Positions 45,809 to 54,273 of a DNA stretch of 64,000 nucleotides are shown here, piece after piece. The DNA is from Roseiarcus sp963820775 (GTDB lineage: Bacteria; Pseudomonadota; Alphaproteobacteria; Rhizobiales; Beijerinckiaceae). A program made the translations under genes and the position numbers. The notes under the pieces were generated by a model. That model was not told where the DNA came from, did not search any database, and saw only the letters and a program-made list of their open reading frames with translations. The stretch is taken from positions 62,001 to 126,000 of the forward strand of contig CAWGBF010000013.1 in NCBI GenBank assembly GCA_963820775.1. Reading direction: 5' to 3'. Position 1 is the stretch's first letter. Every line of letters starts with the position of its first letter.

Positions 45809-46281
45809 TGGACCACCAATGTTCGGATCACGAACCCGCGCACTTTGCCGCCGCTGCGAGTCGCCGCCCGCTCGTTGAGGTCCTGGCGGATGTTCTCAAG
45901 TCCGACCGGCCCTTCAAGCTGGCGCAGTGAGATGGTTCGCAGATAGGCGAGAATGTCGTCACCGATTTGGCCCGCCACGGCTTCCGGATGCGGCAAGGTC
46001 TTTGGGTCAAAAATGATCGAACCTTCGAGCCGAACCCATGTATCCTGCGGCGCGCCCAGGTTGGTTACGATCGGGGGCAAATCGACGATCGCCGAGGATT
46101 GCGCCGGCGCGCCGGCCGACAATTCGGCAGGCTTGTCCGCCGCTGGCGCGGCTGCGGGACGCCACGTTTCGAAGGCGGCGCCGGCCGAGGCGGCGAGACA
46201 GACGACGATCGCCAGTTCGATCAACGATCCTCTAGGCGTCTCCTTTGCGGCGGCGCCTTGGGACAAGGCGGAATCTGACAT
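45805..46281 (-). CDS. fliL: Flagellar basal-body-associated protein FliL
   Basis: FliL is an inner-membrane protein that surrounds or supports the stator. The 158-residue product has one transmembrane segment (LIELAIVVCLAASAGAAFE) and a periplasmic domain ending with the family pattern LRTISLRQLEGPVGLENIRQ and then GGKVRGFVIRTLVVQ. The start at 46281 (MSDSALSQGA) is preferred over an upstream in-frame Met that would extend back over the flgH 3' end. It lies between flgH and fliP. Confidence 0.88.
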   Translation of the reverse strand: MSDSALSQGAAAKETPRGSLIELAIVVCLAASAGAAFETWRPAAAPAADKPAELSAGAPAQSSAIVDLPPIVTNLGAPQDTWVRLEGSIIFDPKTLPHPEAVAGQIGDDILAYLRTISLRQLEGPVGLENIRQDLNERAATRSGGKVRGFVIRTLVVQ

Positions 46282-46292
46282 CAGCGCTCCGG

Positions 46293-47003
46293 CTAGAATG
46301 GCCTTGCGGCGTCGTAAATTTGTTGCCCCCATGACGGCTGCTGAAAGTCGCTCTGACGTCCACGGCCGCCATAAGATATGCGAGCCTCGGCGATCCGGTC
46401 ATAAGCGACTGTGTTGTTCAGCGAGATGTCGAGCGGGTTTACGATCCCCGCGACGGTCAGCTGGCGCAGCTCGTAATTGACCCGAACCTCCTGAGATCCT
46501 GAGATGACAAGATTGCCGTTGGGAAGGACACGGGTGACGACAGCCGCCACCGACACTTGAATCTGTTCGGACCGGTCGATGTTGCCCTGCCCCTGGGTTG
46601 AGGCCGAGGAGGAGAGGTCGCCGAGAAGTTTGGCCGGCTGATTGGACGACGCCGCGGCCGAACCGTTGTTGTAGCCAAAGTCGACAACAACGCCGTCTTT
46701 GGTTGTTTGCGAGCGGCCCGAGGCGTTGCCGAGGGTCGCCTTGTCGTTCATCGCGATAAGCACCCGCACGATGTCGCCGACGTTGGCGATGCGCGGCTGG
46801 CTGTACAGGGACGGCGGCGGCCCATGCCCGGAAGAGGGGATGGGAAGGACTCTGGCGCTCTGAATGCTCGCGGTCTCGTCTGTGACCAGCCCGGAGCCGA
46901 CAGGCGAGAAGAACGGTTCGCGCATGAATTCGTTGGCGCTCGTCCAACAGCCGCTCATCGACATTGCGATCGCCAGCAACAGCAGCGGCGGAAACGGCCG
47001 CAT
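46293..47003 (-). CDS. flgH: Flagellar L-ring lipoprotein FlgH
   Basis: FlgH forms the outer-membrane L ring. The 236-residue protein has a lipoprotein signal with lipobox (LLLAIAMSMSGC) and the typical segments YSQPRIANVGDIVRVLIAM, VAAVVTRVLPNGNLVISGSQ and EVRVNYELRQLTVAGIVNP. The C-terminus (AEARISYGGRGRQSD, QQPSWGQQIYD) also fits. The ATG at 47003 shares its A with the stop of motE upstream. Confidence 0.95.
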   Translation of the reverse strand: MRPFPPLLLLAIAMSMSGCWTSANEFMREPFFSPVGSGLVTDETASIQSARVLPIPSSGHGPPPSLYSQPRIANVGDIVRVLIAMNDKATLGNASGRSQTTKDGVVVDFGYNNGSAAASSNQPAKLLGDLSSSASTQGQGNIDRSEQIQVSVAAVVTRVLPNGNLVISGSQEVRVNYELRQLTVAGIVNPLDISLNNTVAYDRIAEARISYGGRGRQSDFQQPSWGQQIYDAARPF

Positions 47004-47558
47004 CAGGATTTCTTCTCTCCGCCGGTCGCACCTGAGAGAACGGCCGCAAGCTTGCTCGCCCGCTCCGCCTCCATCTCATTGAGAATGGCCCCCGCCGCGC
47101 TCGCCTTGAGCTTGCCCAAGAATCGCGGCCGCCATTTGATCGTCCATTGCGGCGATCTGAGTAGCGGCGGTCTCCGGCTGCATCCTGGCGTAAATGGCGA
47201 CGAGGTTGTCGCTTGCCGCCTTAAGACTCGCGTCTCGCTTGGCCACCCATTCCTGCACTGACGCTTCCGCCTTTTCGAGATCCGCTAATCGTTGCTTGAC
47301 CTGCGCGTCGAGTTCGCTGAGGCGTCTTGTCTGCCAGGCGATCCGCGCCTCGGCGATCGACGGGGCGACGTTGGCGCAGAAGCGGCTGGCTTCGACATCC
47401 GCCGCCTTGTCGACTGTTGCTTTTGGCTTCTCCCTCTCGGGCGCCCGCCCGTCCTGAGCGACCGCCGGACAGACAACCAGAGCGGCGACAACGCCAAGAG
47501 CCATGCGCGCGCCGCTGGATCGGGCTGTCTGGCGTTGCGACAGAGAAGCAGCTGGCAT
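47003..47558 (-). CDS. motE: MotE-like periplasmic motility protein, one frameshift
   Basis: MotE is a periplasmic chaperone-like motility protein in rhizobia, with a coiled coil and an MgtE-N-like end. Here an N-terminal hydrophobic signal (MALGVVAALVVCPAVAQ) is followed by a coiled coil (RRLSELDAQVKQRLADLEKA) and the motif YARMQPETAATQIAAMDDQM. One extra base near 47117 shifts the frame; the true end reads ILGKLKASAAGAILNEMEAE and RASKLAAVLSGATGG, stopping at 47003. The joined length is about 184 residues. It sits between flgI and flgH, its usual place in the order. Confidence 0.85.
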
Positions 47559-47633
47559 TGGTCGGCCTCGAGGATGGGCCCAATCCTCGACCGCGCGGCT
47601 TGCGCTAGCCTGACCTGGGGGCCGCCGCGCTGG

Positions 47634-48728
47634 TCACTGAATAACGAGATCGGCCTGCAGAGCTCCCGCGGTTTTGATCGCCTGAAGGATCGCGATGATC
47701 CCCGGCGGCTTGACGCCGATCCGGTTCAGGCCGCTGACCAGCGCTCTGAGACTTGAGCCCCCGACAATGGCGATGGGTCCGCCACCCTGTTCGACGTCGA
47801 TCCTGGTGTTGGGCGTAACGACTGTCCGGCCGTTCGAGAACGGGGCCGGCTGGGAGACGCGAGGCTGCTCGGCGACCCGCACCGTCAGCGTCCCATAGGT
47901 CACCGCGACGGTCGAAATCTGCACGTCCTGACCGACGACGACCGTGCCCGTCCGGGCGTCGAGAACGACGCGGGCGGCCATGTCCGGCTGGACCTGCAGC
48001 TCCCCGATCTCGGCCATGAATCTTGCGAACGAGATATTGCGCGGGCGGAACAACTCCACCCTCCGGCTGTCGACTTCGTAGGCCGCATGGGCGCGGAATC
48101 GCTCGCGGGAATAGGCGTTGATCGCATCGACGATCCTCACCGCGGTCGCGTAGTCCGGGTTTTTCAATTCGAGCATCGAGCGCAGTTCCCTGGAGAACGA
48201 CGGAAGTTCATGCTCAACGATTGCGCCGTTCGGAATGCGGCCGGCGGTCGGGACGCCCTGCGACAGCGTTTCGCCCTGACCGGCGGTTTCGAAACCGGTC
48301 ACAGAAACCGCGCCTTGAGCGTTCGCGTACACCGTTCCGTCCGGCGACTGGAGCTGGGTCAGCAGCAGGGTCCCCCCCATCAACGACGGCGCGTCCCCGA
48401 GGGCGGAGACCGTGACGTCCAACCGTGAGCCCGGCTCCATTCCGGCGGAGAGATCGGTTGTGACGATGACCGAGGCGACGTTGCGGTTGCGAAGCGAAGC
48501 GCCGTGCACATCAAGGCCCAGGTGCTCCAGCATCGCCTGGACGGACTGCTCGGTGAAGGGCGCGTTGCGCAAGGTGTCGCCAGACCCCTGAAGCCCGACA
48601 ACCAGGCCATAGCCGACCAATTGGCTGTCGCGCGCGCCGCCCAGGACCGAGATGTCCTTGATCCGGGCCGCGGCCGCCGGCGCGGCGAGGAGACAAAGCG
48701 CGAGCGCGATCATCAGTCGCCGCATCAT
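47634..48728 (-). CDS. flgI: Flagellar P-ring protein FlgI
   Basis: FlgI forms the periplasmic P ring. The 364-residue protein has a Sec signal (MIALALCLLAAPAAAARIKD) and strongly conserved family segments: DSQLVGYGLVVGLQGSGDTL, SRLDVTVSALGDAPSLMGGT, LLLTQLQSPDGTVYANAQG and the C-terminal GGSSLRALVSGLNRIGVKPP. The gene is intact. Its start overlaps the flgA stop by four bases. Confidence 0.97.
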   Translation of the reverse strand: MMRRLMIALALCLLAAPAAAARIKDISVLGGARDSQLVGYGLVVGLQGSGDTLRNAPFTEQSVQAMLEHLGLDVHGASLRNRNVASVIVTTDLSAGMEPGSRLDVTVSALGDAPSLMGGTLLLTQLQSPDGTVYANAQGAVSVTGFETAGQGETLSQGVPTAGRIPNGAIVEHELPSFSRELRSMLELKNPDYATAVRIVDAINAYSRERFRAHAAYEVDSRRVELFRPRNISFARFMAEIGELQVQPDMAARVVLDARTGTVVVGQDVQISTVAVTYGTLTVRVAEQPRVSQPAPFSNGRTVVTPNTRIDVEQGGGPIAIVGGSSLRALVSGLNRIGVKPPGIIAILQAIKTAGALQADLVIQ

Positions 48729-49195
48729 CCCCCGCTCACCTGGACCGAGCCGTCCGGCTGGACGGCGCCGGACACCGTGACGCCGCTGTCATTGTTGCGG
48801 ACCCTGATGATGTCTCCGATCGAACCGTCCTGGAGCGCTGCGCCGGTGGTCATGATGAGGAGATCGCCCTCGGAAAAAACCAGCTTGACCTCCGCGCCAT
48901 TGGAGACGAGCTTGCGATTGGAGACCCCCGAAAAGGGAATCGCGTGTCCTGGAAGCAGCGTGAGCCGCGCGACCTTGCCGACGATGAGCGAGCGCGAATC
49001 GACGAACGGCCCTGATCCGTCGCGTGCGGCGTTGGGAACGTCGACAAGCATCCCGTCGAGGATCAAGTCGCCCGGATAGATGACCGCCCTCGGCGTCGGG
49101 ACCGCGGCTTCCTGCGCCGCAGCAGGGGTTGCGCAAGCAGCCGCGAATACGACAATCGCGGCTTTCAGGACCGAATGGGCTCGCGTCACGATCAT
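48725..49195 (-). CDS. flgA: Flagellar P-ring assembly chaperone FlgA
   Basis: FlgA helps FlgI assemble in the periplasm. The 156-residue protein has a signal peptide (AAIVVFAAACATPAAAQ) and the SAF-like core with SRSLIVGKVARLTLLPGHAI. The end pattern is DLLIMTTGAALQDGSIGDII and RVRNNDSGVTVSGAV, which is typical of FlgA. It is the short form lacking the N-terminal extension of enterobacterial FlgA. It lies between flgG and flgI. Confidence 0.93.
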   Translation of the reverse strand: MIVTRAHSVLKAAIVVFAAACATPAAAQEAAVPTPRAVIYPGDLILDGMLVDVPNAARDGSGPFVDSRSLIVGKVARLTLLPGHAIPFSGVSNRKLVSNGAEVKLVFSEGDLLIMTTGAALQDGSIGDIIRVRNNDSGVTVSGAVQPDGSVQVSGG

Positions 49196-49215
49196 CGCTG
49201 GTCTCCCGGGTTGGC

Positions 49216-50004
49216 CTAACTGCGCAGGTTGGAGATCGTGCCGGACATCTGGTCCGCCGCCTGGATCACCTTGGAGTTCATTTCATAGGCGCGCTGGGCC
49301 GCGATGAGGTTGGTGATCTCGGTGACGGGATCAACGTTGGAAGCCTCGACGTAGCCCTGCTGGATGATTCCAAACGCGGTGTCGCCCGGAACGCCGGTCG
49401 TCGGCTGGCCGGACGCGGCTGTCTGCTGGAAGTAGTTGCCGCCCAGCGCCAGGAGGCCAGCTTCGTTGACGAAATTTGCAATCGTCAATTGGCCGAGCTG
49501 CTGTGGCGTCGCCTGGCCCGGAACCGTTGCGGTTACGAGGCCGGTTTGGCTGACAGTGACTGCGGTGGCCGTCTGGGGAATAAGGATTGACGGGGTCACA
49601 TTATAACCGTCGGTCGTGACGAGCTGGCCATTCTCGTTGGTGTTGAACGCCCCGTCGCGGGTGTAGACGGTGTCGCCATTCGGCGTCGTCACTTCGAACC
49701 AACCGCGCCCGTTGATCGCCAGGTCAAGTTGGTTGCCTGTGTTTGTCAGCGCGCCCTGAAGGTTGACGCTGCGGATCGCGGCGGTGCGAACGCCAAGGCC
49801 GATCTGGGCCCCTTCGGGAACGGTCGCATCGCGGCCGCGGTTCGAGACTCCCATCAGGCGTTCAGTCTGATAGATGAGGTCAGTGAATTCCGCCCGCGAG
49901 CGCTTGAAGCCGGTGGTGTTGATGTTGGCGACGTTGTTCGCGATCACCTCCAGGTTTTGCTCCTGGGCGCTCATGCCCGTAGCCGCGATCGCCAACGCTC
50001 TCAT
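49216..50004 (-). CDS. flgG: Flagellar distal rod protein FlgG
   Basis: FlgG builds the distal rod. The 262-residue length is the family norm. The N-terminus has MRALAIAATGMSAQEQNLEV and IANNVANINTTGFKRSRAEF; the core has LAINGRGWFEVTTPNGDTVY; the C-terminus has EITNLIAAQRAYEMNSKVIQ. It follows fliE in the transcription order and precedes flgA, matching the rhizobial arrangement. Confidence 0.96.
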   Translation of the reverse strand: MRALAIAATGMSAQEQNLEVIANNVANINTTGFKRSRAEFTDLIYQTERLMGVSNRGRDATVPEGAQIGLGVRTAAIRSVNLQGALTNTGNQLDLAINGRGWFEVTTPNGDTVYTRDGAFNTNENGQLVTTDGYNVTPSILIPQTATAVTVSQTGLVTATVPGQATPQQLGQLTIANFVNEAGLLALGGNYFQQTAASGQPTTGVPGDTAFGIIQQGYVEASNVDPVTEITNLIAAQRAYEMNSKVIQAADQMSGTISNLRS

Positions 50005-50062
50005 CTCAACATCCTTCGTTTCCGCCTAGAACCTAAGCGCACAATTCGCGATCGAGACCCGA

Positions 50063-50368
50063 TCAGATCGCCATGCGCGCGATCTCCTGATAAGCGGACA
50101 CCGCCTTGTCGCGGATCGCAAGAACTGTCTGGAGTGAACGTTGCGCCGCCATAACCGAGTCCGCGACCTTCATTGGCGATGCTGCGCCTTCGACGCCTTG
50201 AATGGCGACCGCTTCTCCAGTCTTTAGCGTGTCGACCGCGGAGCCGATCACCTGCGCGAGCGCCTGCTCGAAACTCGGCCCCTGGGTCGGCGCCGCGGCG
50301 CCCGTCGGGGAACGAACACCGGCGCTCAGACTCGCGGAGCCAATTCCAGAAACACTCTCGATCATCAT
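50063..50368 (-). CDS. fliE: Flagellar hook-basal body protein FliE
   Basis: FliE joins the MS ring to the rod. The 101-residue protein has the conserved C-terminal pattern KVADSVMAAQRSLQTVLAIR and DKAVSAYQEIARMAI, preceded by a variable Ala/Gly-rich region (FEQALAQVIGSAVDTL). Its position between flgC and flgG is standard. It is exported by the type III gate and has no signal peptide. Confidence 0.93.
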   Translation of the reverse strand: MMIESVSGIGSASLSAGVRSPTGAAAPTQGPSFEQALAQVIGSAVDTLKTGEAVAIQGVEGAASPMKVADSVMAAQRSLQTVLAIRDKAVSAYQEIARMAI

Positions 50369-50397
50369 TTCATCCTCACGCCTTGGATGCTCGCCGC

Positions 50398-50817
50398 TCA
50401 GGCGTCCTTCATCAAGCTGATGGTGGTGTTCAGCATCTCAGCCGATTGCTTGGCGACTTGAAGATTGGCTTCGTAGCTGCGGTTCGCCTCCCGCATGTCT
50501 GCAAGCTCCGTGAGCACGTCGACATTCGGCATCTTCACCATGCCATTTTCATCCGCCCCTGGGTTGCCGGGGTCATGCTGGAGCTTGAAAGGAGACGAAT
50601 CGACGCCGATCGACTTAACTGCGACCACATTGGCGCCGAGCGTCCGATCCATCTCGCTTTCGAACGAGACGGTCTGGCGAGCGTAGGGGTCGGCGCCGGG
50701 CGTCGAACCGGTCGATTGGGCGTTGGCGATATTCTGCGAGACGATGCGTAGCCGCGTCGATTGGGCCTGAAGGCCGGAGGCGGCGATGCGCAGCGCAGTC
50801 TGTAGCGAATCTTGCAT
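50398..50817 (-). CDS. flgC: Flagellar proximal rod protein FlgC
   Basis: FlgC is a proximal rod subunit. The 139-residue protein has the rod motif ARLRIVSQNIANAQSTGST in slightly diverged form, the conserved segment KSIGVDSSPFKLQHDPGNPG, then MPNVDVLTELADMREANRSY with EANLQVAKQSAEMLNTTISL at the C-terminus. It lies immediately after flgB and before fliE on the same strand. Confidence 0.95.
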   Translation of the reverse strand: MQDSLQTALRIAASGLQAQSTRLRIVSQNIANAQSTGSTPGADPYARQTVSFESEMDRTLGANVVAVKSIGVDSSPFKLQHDPGNPGADENGMVKMPNVDVLTELADMREANRSYEANLQVAKQSAEMLNTTISLMKDA

Positions 50818-50823
50818 GATGGT

Positions 50824-51207
50824 TCACTTGAGCGCAGAGAGAAGGAGCTGATGAAAGGATCGGCGAATGTTGGCGCTCATCGTGTAGTCCCGATTGACCT
50901 CGCCAAGATTGACCATCTGCTGTTCGAGATTGACCGTGTTGCCGGACAATGTCTGTTCCGCCGGGTCGACTTCCACCTCGCGCAACGCGCCCGCCTCCGA
51001 TTGAGGCAGCGATAGGTGAGCCGGATTGGTCGTCGCCAATTCGATCGGCGAAGCGTCGAGGACGGCGGAGAACGGCTGAATGTCGAGCGCGCGATAGCCT
51101 GGTGTATTCGCGTTGGCGACGTTGGCGGCGAGCGCCGTTTGGCGCGCCGACAGCCATTGCGCCTTTTGGCCGGCGACTTCGAAGAGGTAGATCGACGACA
51201 ATTTCAC
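50824..51207 (-). CDS. flgB: Flagellar proximal rod protein FlgB
   Basis: FlgB is a proximal rod subunit. The 127-residue protein starts MKLSSIYLFEVAGQKAQWLS, has the rod motif RQTALAANVANANTPGYRAL, and ends with VNLEQQMVNLGEVNRDYTMS, the usual C-terminal signature. flgC follows after six bases. An unnamed conserved gene separates flgB from flhB upstream. Confidence 0.94.
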   Translation of the reverse strand: MKLSSIYLFEVAGQKAQWLSARQTALAANVANANTPGYRALDIQPFSAVLDASPIELATTNPAHLSLPQSEAGALREVEVDPAEQTLSGNTVNLEQQMVNLGEVNRDYTMSANIRRSFHQLLLSALK

Positions 51208-51276
51208 GCCATGCCTGGAAAGGATTGGTTCGATCCTGCGCGACGGGGCTTGCTCGTGGCTTGCCGCAGCATGGGA

Positions 51277-51714
51277 CTAATGGGAGCGCAGCCGCGCGGT
51301 CGCGAGGGCGTCGGACAGGCGCTCCGCCTTGGCGAAATCGTCCAGCCCCTGCTCCTCAAAAAGAATGTCCAGGATTTCGACCCCCGCGCGGCGATGGCCA
51401 ATCGTGAGCCGGAAGAAGGCGCAGACGGCGGCGTGGCGGAACTCCATGTCGATCTCGACAGTCGGCGTCGCGTCCCAGGGCCCCTTGAAACTTGCCGAAA
51501 GAGCGTAGCGCAACGTGCCGCTCTTGAAGAAGAGCTCGGTCGACGAATTGACGAGGTCGGCGAGATTCGCCGCTTGATCCTTTTGGATCATCGACATCAG
51601 TTCCGCAGCGTCAGTGAGCCTAAGCTCGCTCGCGAAGTCCACCAGCGCATCGGCGATGATTTGTTCTCGCCTGAGCGGGAGCTGCTGGCGAGGGCTTCGT
51701 CCAGGCGCGTTCAT
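51277..51714 (-). CDS. Conserved hypothetical protein of the flagellar cluster
   Basis: This soluble protein of about 145 residues has no named domain that I recognise. It shows predicted helices (REQIIADALVDFASELRLTD, SMIQKDQAANLADLVNSSTE) followed by a beta-rich part (SGTLRYALSASFKGPWDATP, VEIDMEFRHAAVCAFFRLTI). It lies between flhB and flgB on the same strand, the place where rhizobial clusters often carry an unnamed gene. The start at 51714 overlaps the flhB stop. Function is unknown; a motility role is inferred from context only. Confidence 0.6.
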   Translation of the reverse strand: MNAPGRSPRQQLPLRREQIIADALVDFASELRLTDAAELMSMIQKDQAANLADLVNSSTELFFKSGTLRYALSASFKGPWDATPTVEIDMEFRHAAVCAFFRLTIGHRRAGVEILDILFEEQGLDDFAKAERLSDALATARLRSH

Positions 51715-52796
51715 AGTCCTCGTTCGGCCCATTGACCCTTCCTTTGCTGGATCAGGTGGACGATCTCGGCGACGGCCCGATAGAATTCAGCCGGAATTGG
51801 CCGATCAACATCGACCGCGGCGTAGAGCGAGCGCGCGAGCGGCTTGTCCTCGACCACTGGAATGGCGTGTTCCTCGGCGATCGACCGGATCTTCAACGCG
51901 ATGAAATCGGCCCCCTTGGCGACCACCATCGGCGCGCCTCCTTCGGCGCGGACGTATCGCAAGGCCACCGCGTAATGGGTCGGGTTGACCACGACCATCG
52001 TTGCGCGCGGAACCGCCGAGAGCATGCGCCTGCGCGAGCGATCGAGACGAAGCGAGCGCAGCCTTGCTTTGATCATCCGGTCGCCCTCGGCCTGGCGAAG
52101 CTCTTCCTTGACTTCGTGTTTGCTCATCCGATGGTCGCGCCGCCACAGGATCCGCGACCAGGCGAGGTCGGCGGCCGCGACCGCCAGCGTCGCGACGAGG
52201 ACGGCGGTGATCGTTTTGACGGATAGATCGAGCACCCGCTGCGGCAGTAGGCCCGGGTCAATGTCCATCGCGGTGAGCAGGACGACCTTCTGGCCGATCA
52301 GCATCATCATCGCCACCGCGATCACCGCGGCGAGCTTGAGGAGGCTCTTCACAAACTCCGTCCAACCGCGAGCGCCAAACACGCGGCTCAGGCCCTTGCG
52401 CAACGAGATGCGCGAGGCGTCGGGCAAGATTCTATCCGGCACGACGCGGGGCGCGCTCTGAGCGAGGGAAGCGAGAACGCCCGCGACGGTGAGAAGAATC
52501 ACCGTCGGCATAAGGAAACGCATGCTGGCGTCCACGAGGGGCCCCGCGAGAGCAAGGACGTCTTCGCCGCGCTCGATCCGCCAGCCGGCAGGATCGTCGA
52601 TCAGGCCGACGAGCGCGGTGAGGAGGGCTTCGGCGTGGGTGGGAATGACGCATATGAGCACGGCGAGGGTCGCGGACAACGAGGCGAACAGCGGCGCCTC
52701 GCGGGAAAAAGCGACCTCGCCGCGCTCGACCGCGTCCTGCAGCCGCTTTTCTGTCGGCTCCTCGGTTTTGTCTTCGGGGTCGACGTCGCTGCTCAT
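51711..52796 (-). CDS. flhB: Flagellar type III export switch protein FlhB
   Basis: FlhB controls substrate switching from rod/hook to filament proteins. The 361-residue protein starts with the family motif DKTEEPTEKRLQDAVERGEV. It has four transmembrane helices and the autocleavage site NPTH in MVVVNPTHYAVALRYVR. The C-terminal domain reads IPVVEDKPLARSLYAAVDVD and IPAEFYRAVAEIVHLIQ. It lies between fliG and the conserved hypothetical gene. Confidence 0.96.
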   Translation of the reverse strand: MSSDVDPEDKTEEPTEKRLQDAVERGEVAFSREAPLFASLSATLAVLICVIPTHAEALLTALVGLIDDPAGWRIERGEDVLALAGPLVDASMRFLMPTVILLTVAGVLASLAQSAPRVVPDRILPDASRISLRKGLSRVFGARGWTEFVKSLLKLAAVIAVAMMMLIGQKVVLLTAMDIDPGLLPQRVLDLSVKTITAVLVATLAVAAADLAWSRILWRRDHRMSKHEVKEELRQAEGDRMIKARLRSLRLDRSRRRMLSAVPRATMVVVNPTHYAVALRYVRAEGGAPMVVAKGADFIALKIRSIAEEHAIPVVEDKPLARSLYAAVDVDRPIPAEFYRAVAEIVHLIQQRKGQWAERGL

Positions 52797-52842
52797 CGCT
52801 CATCCGCGGTTCGGCTGGCGATTTTCGCGCTTCCCGCCAAGC

Positions 52843-53859
52843 TTAAGCCGCCTCGGCCGGAGCGCCGCCGAGTTCGATCTCGTTGCGACTCGCCATGCCG
52901 AGCACGATTTCGGCGATGGCCTTGCGCGCCTTGACGATGTCCCGGGGCGAGGCCTCCGCGCCGGAACTGAGTTCGCCTTCGACCAGACGGCGTCCGCGCG
53001 ACGGCATGGACGACAGGACAGTGTTGCGAAAGTCCGTATCCGTCCCCCTGAGCGCCATGACGACAATGTCGATCGAGGCGCGGTCGAACAACAAAGCCCG
53101 GGCCCGTTCGGACAGCCGCGGTAGATCGGTGAACGAAAAGAGCATCGCTTTCACAATGACCGCGTCCTTCGGGCGGACCTCAGCGAGCGCTCGCATGGCG
53201 TCCTCCGCCTCCTCCGGATCGAGGCCGTTGATGATGCCGGCGAGCCGCGACCGTCCCTCGACGTCGGCGGCCGCCTGTGGGGTCTGTTTCAACGCGCTTC
53301 CCACCGCCTCTTCGATCACCTGCGCGGTGCGCGCCGTCACGTTGAGCGGCGCGACCAGCCCGCAAAGCGCGGCGTTGCGCCGATCGCGCGGCAGCGCGGC
53401 GATGATTTTTGTCGCCGTCGCGGAATCAAGCTTGGAAAGGATATATGTCGCGGTCGTTGAGCGCTCCGCCGACAGGAGCGCGATGATCGCGCTTTCTGGC
53501 GCCCGCGCCAGAGCTTGCCAGACATCGACCTCATTGGTTTCGCCGGATTGAACGCCCAGAATGTCGGCGATTTGTTCCGGCGGCAGGCTATCGCCGAGCA
53601 GGTCCTTGACCTGACCCGCGTCGCTCAGCAGATCAGCTCCGGCGGAGAAGTCCGCGGCGAATTCTTCGACCAGCCGATCCAAAGTCGCCGCCGAAATGTC
53701 GCCGAGCCCGGCCGCGGCGCGCGCCACCGCTTGCAGGTCCGGTTGATCGAACTGTTTGAGCAGCCGCGCGGCGGGCGGCCTGCCCATCATCAGCAAGAGC
53801 GCCGCGGCCTTTTCGGGCCCGGTGAGCGTCCTCTCGCCGCTGATCGCCGACTCAAGCAT
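52843..53859 (-). CDS. fliG: Flagellar motor switch protein FliG
   Basis: FliG couples stator force to the rotor. The 338-residue protein has the N-terminal domain (LTGPEKAAALLLMMGRPPAA), the middle domain ESAIIALLSAERSTTATYIL, and the torque-generating C-terminal domain (MLFSFTDLPRLSERARALLF, VVMALRGTDTDFRNTVLSSM, SRGRRLVEGELSSGAEAS). Charged residues of the torque helix are present. The start overlaps the fliN stop by eight bases. Confidence 0.95.
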   Translation of the reverse strand: MLESAISGERTLTGPEKAAALLLMMGRPPAARLLKQFDQPDLQAVARAAAGLGDISAATLDRLVEEFAADFSAGADLLSDAGQVKDLLGDSLPPEQIADILGVQSGETNEVDVWQALARAPESAIIALLSAERSTTATYILSKLDSATATKIIAALPRDRRNAALCGLVAPLNVTARTAQVIEEAVGSALKQTPQAAADVEGRSRLAGIINGLDPEEAEDAMRALAEVRPKDAVIVKAMLFSFTDLPRLSERARALLFDRASIDIVVMALRGTDTDFRNTVLSSMPSRGRRLVEGELSSGAEASPRDIVKARKAIAEIVLGMASRNEIELGGAPAEAA

Positions 53860-54217
53860 GGCCGGTCTCCTGCGGAGCCTTCGGCGATGGTTTAAGCCCG
53901 CCGCCGGCGACGACCTCCAGCAGCGACACGCCGAAGCGCTGGCTCAAGTCGTCGACGACGACAATTTCGCCGCGCGCGATCACCGTGCCGTTGACGACGA
54001 CGTCGACGGGGTCGCCGACCCGCTGATCAAGCGAGACGATCGCGCCGCGGGCGAGCTTCATGAGCCCAGAGACTGGCAGCGACGTCGAGCCGAGCACGAC
54101 TTGCACCGTAACTGGGATCGACAGGATCGCGCCAAGATTGGAGGGGCCTGCGACAGGCTCCGGCTTCGGAGGGTCGACCGCGATCGGCGGCTCGGAGGTG
54201 ATGGCGGCTTCGTCCAT
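53852..54217 (-). CDS. fliN: Flagellar motor switch protein FliN
   Basis: FliN forms the lower part of the switch C ring. The 121-residue protein has a variable acidic/proline-rich N-terminus and one SpoA domain: LGAILSIPVTVQVVLGSTSL, GLMKLARGAIVSLDQRVGDP and VDVVVNGTVIARGEIVVVDD, ending RFGVSLLEVV. It lies between fliM and fliG, and the usual CheY-binding partner FliM is adjacent. Confidence 0.94.
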   Translation of the reverse strand: MDEAAITSEPPIAVDPPKPEPVAGPSNLGAILSIPVTVQVVLGSTSLPVSGLMKLARGAIVSLDQRVGDPVDVVVNGTVIARGEIVVVDDLSQRFGVSLLEVVAGGGLKPSPKAPQETGHA

Positions 54218-54273
54218 GGATTGAGGTCTTGCTCTAGGGTGTCGGAGTTGCAGGCGACAACAGGAGTTGGGAT

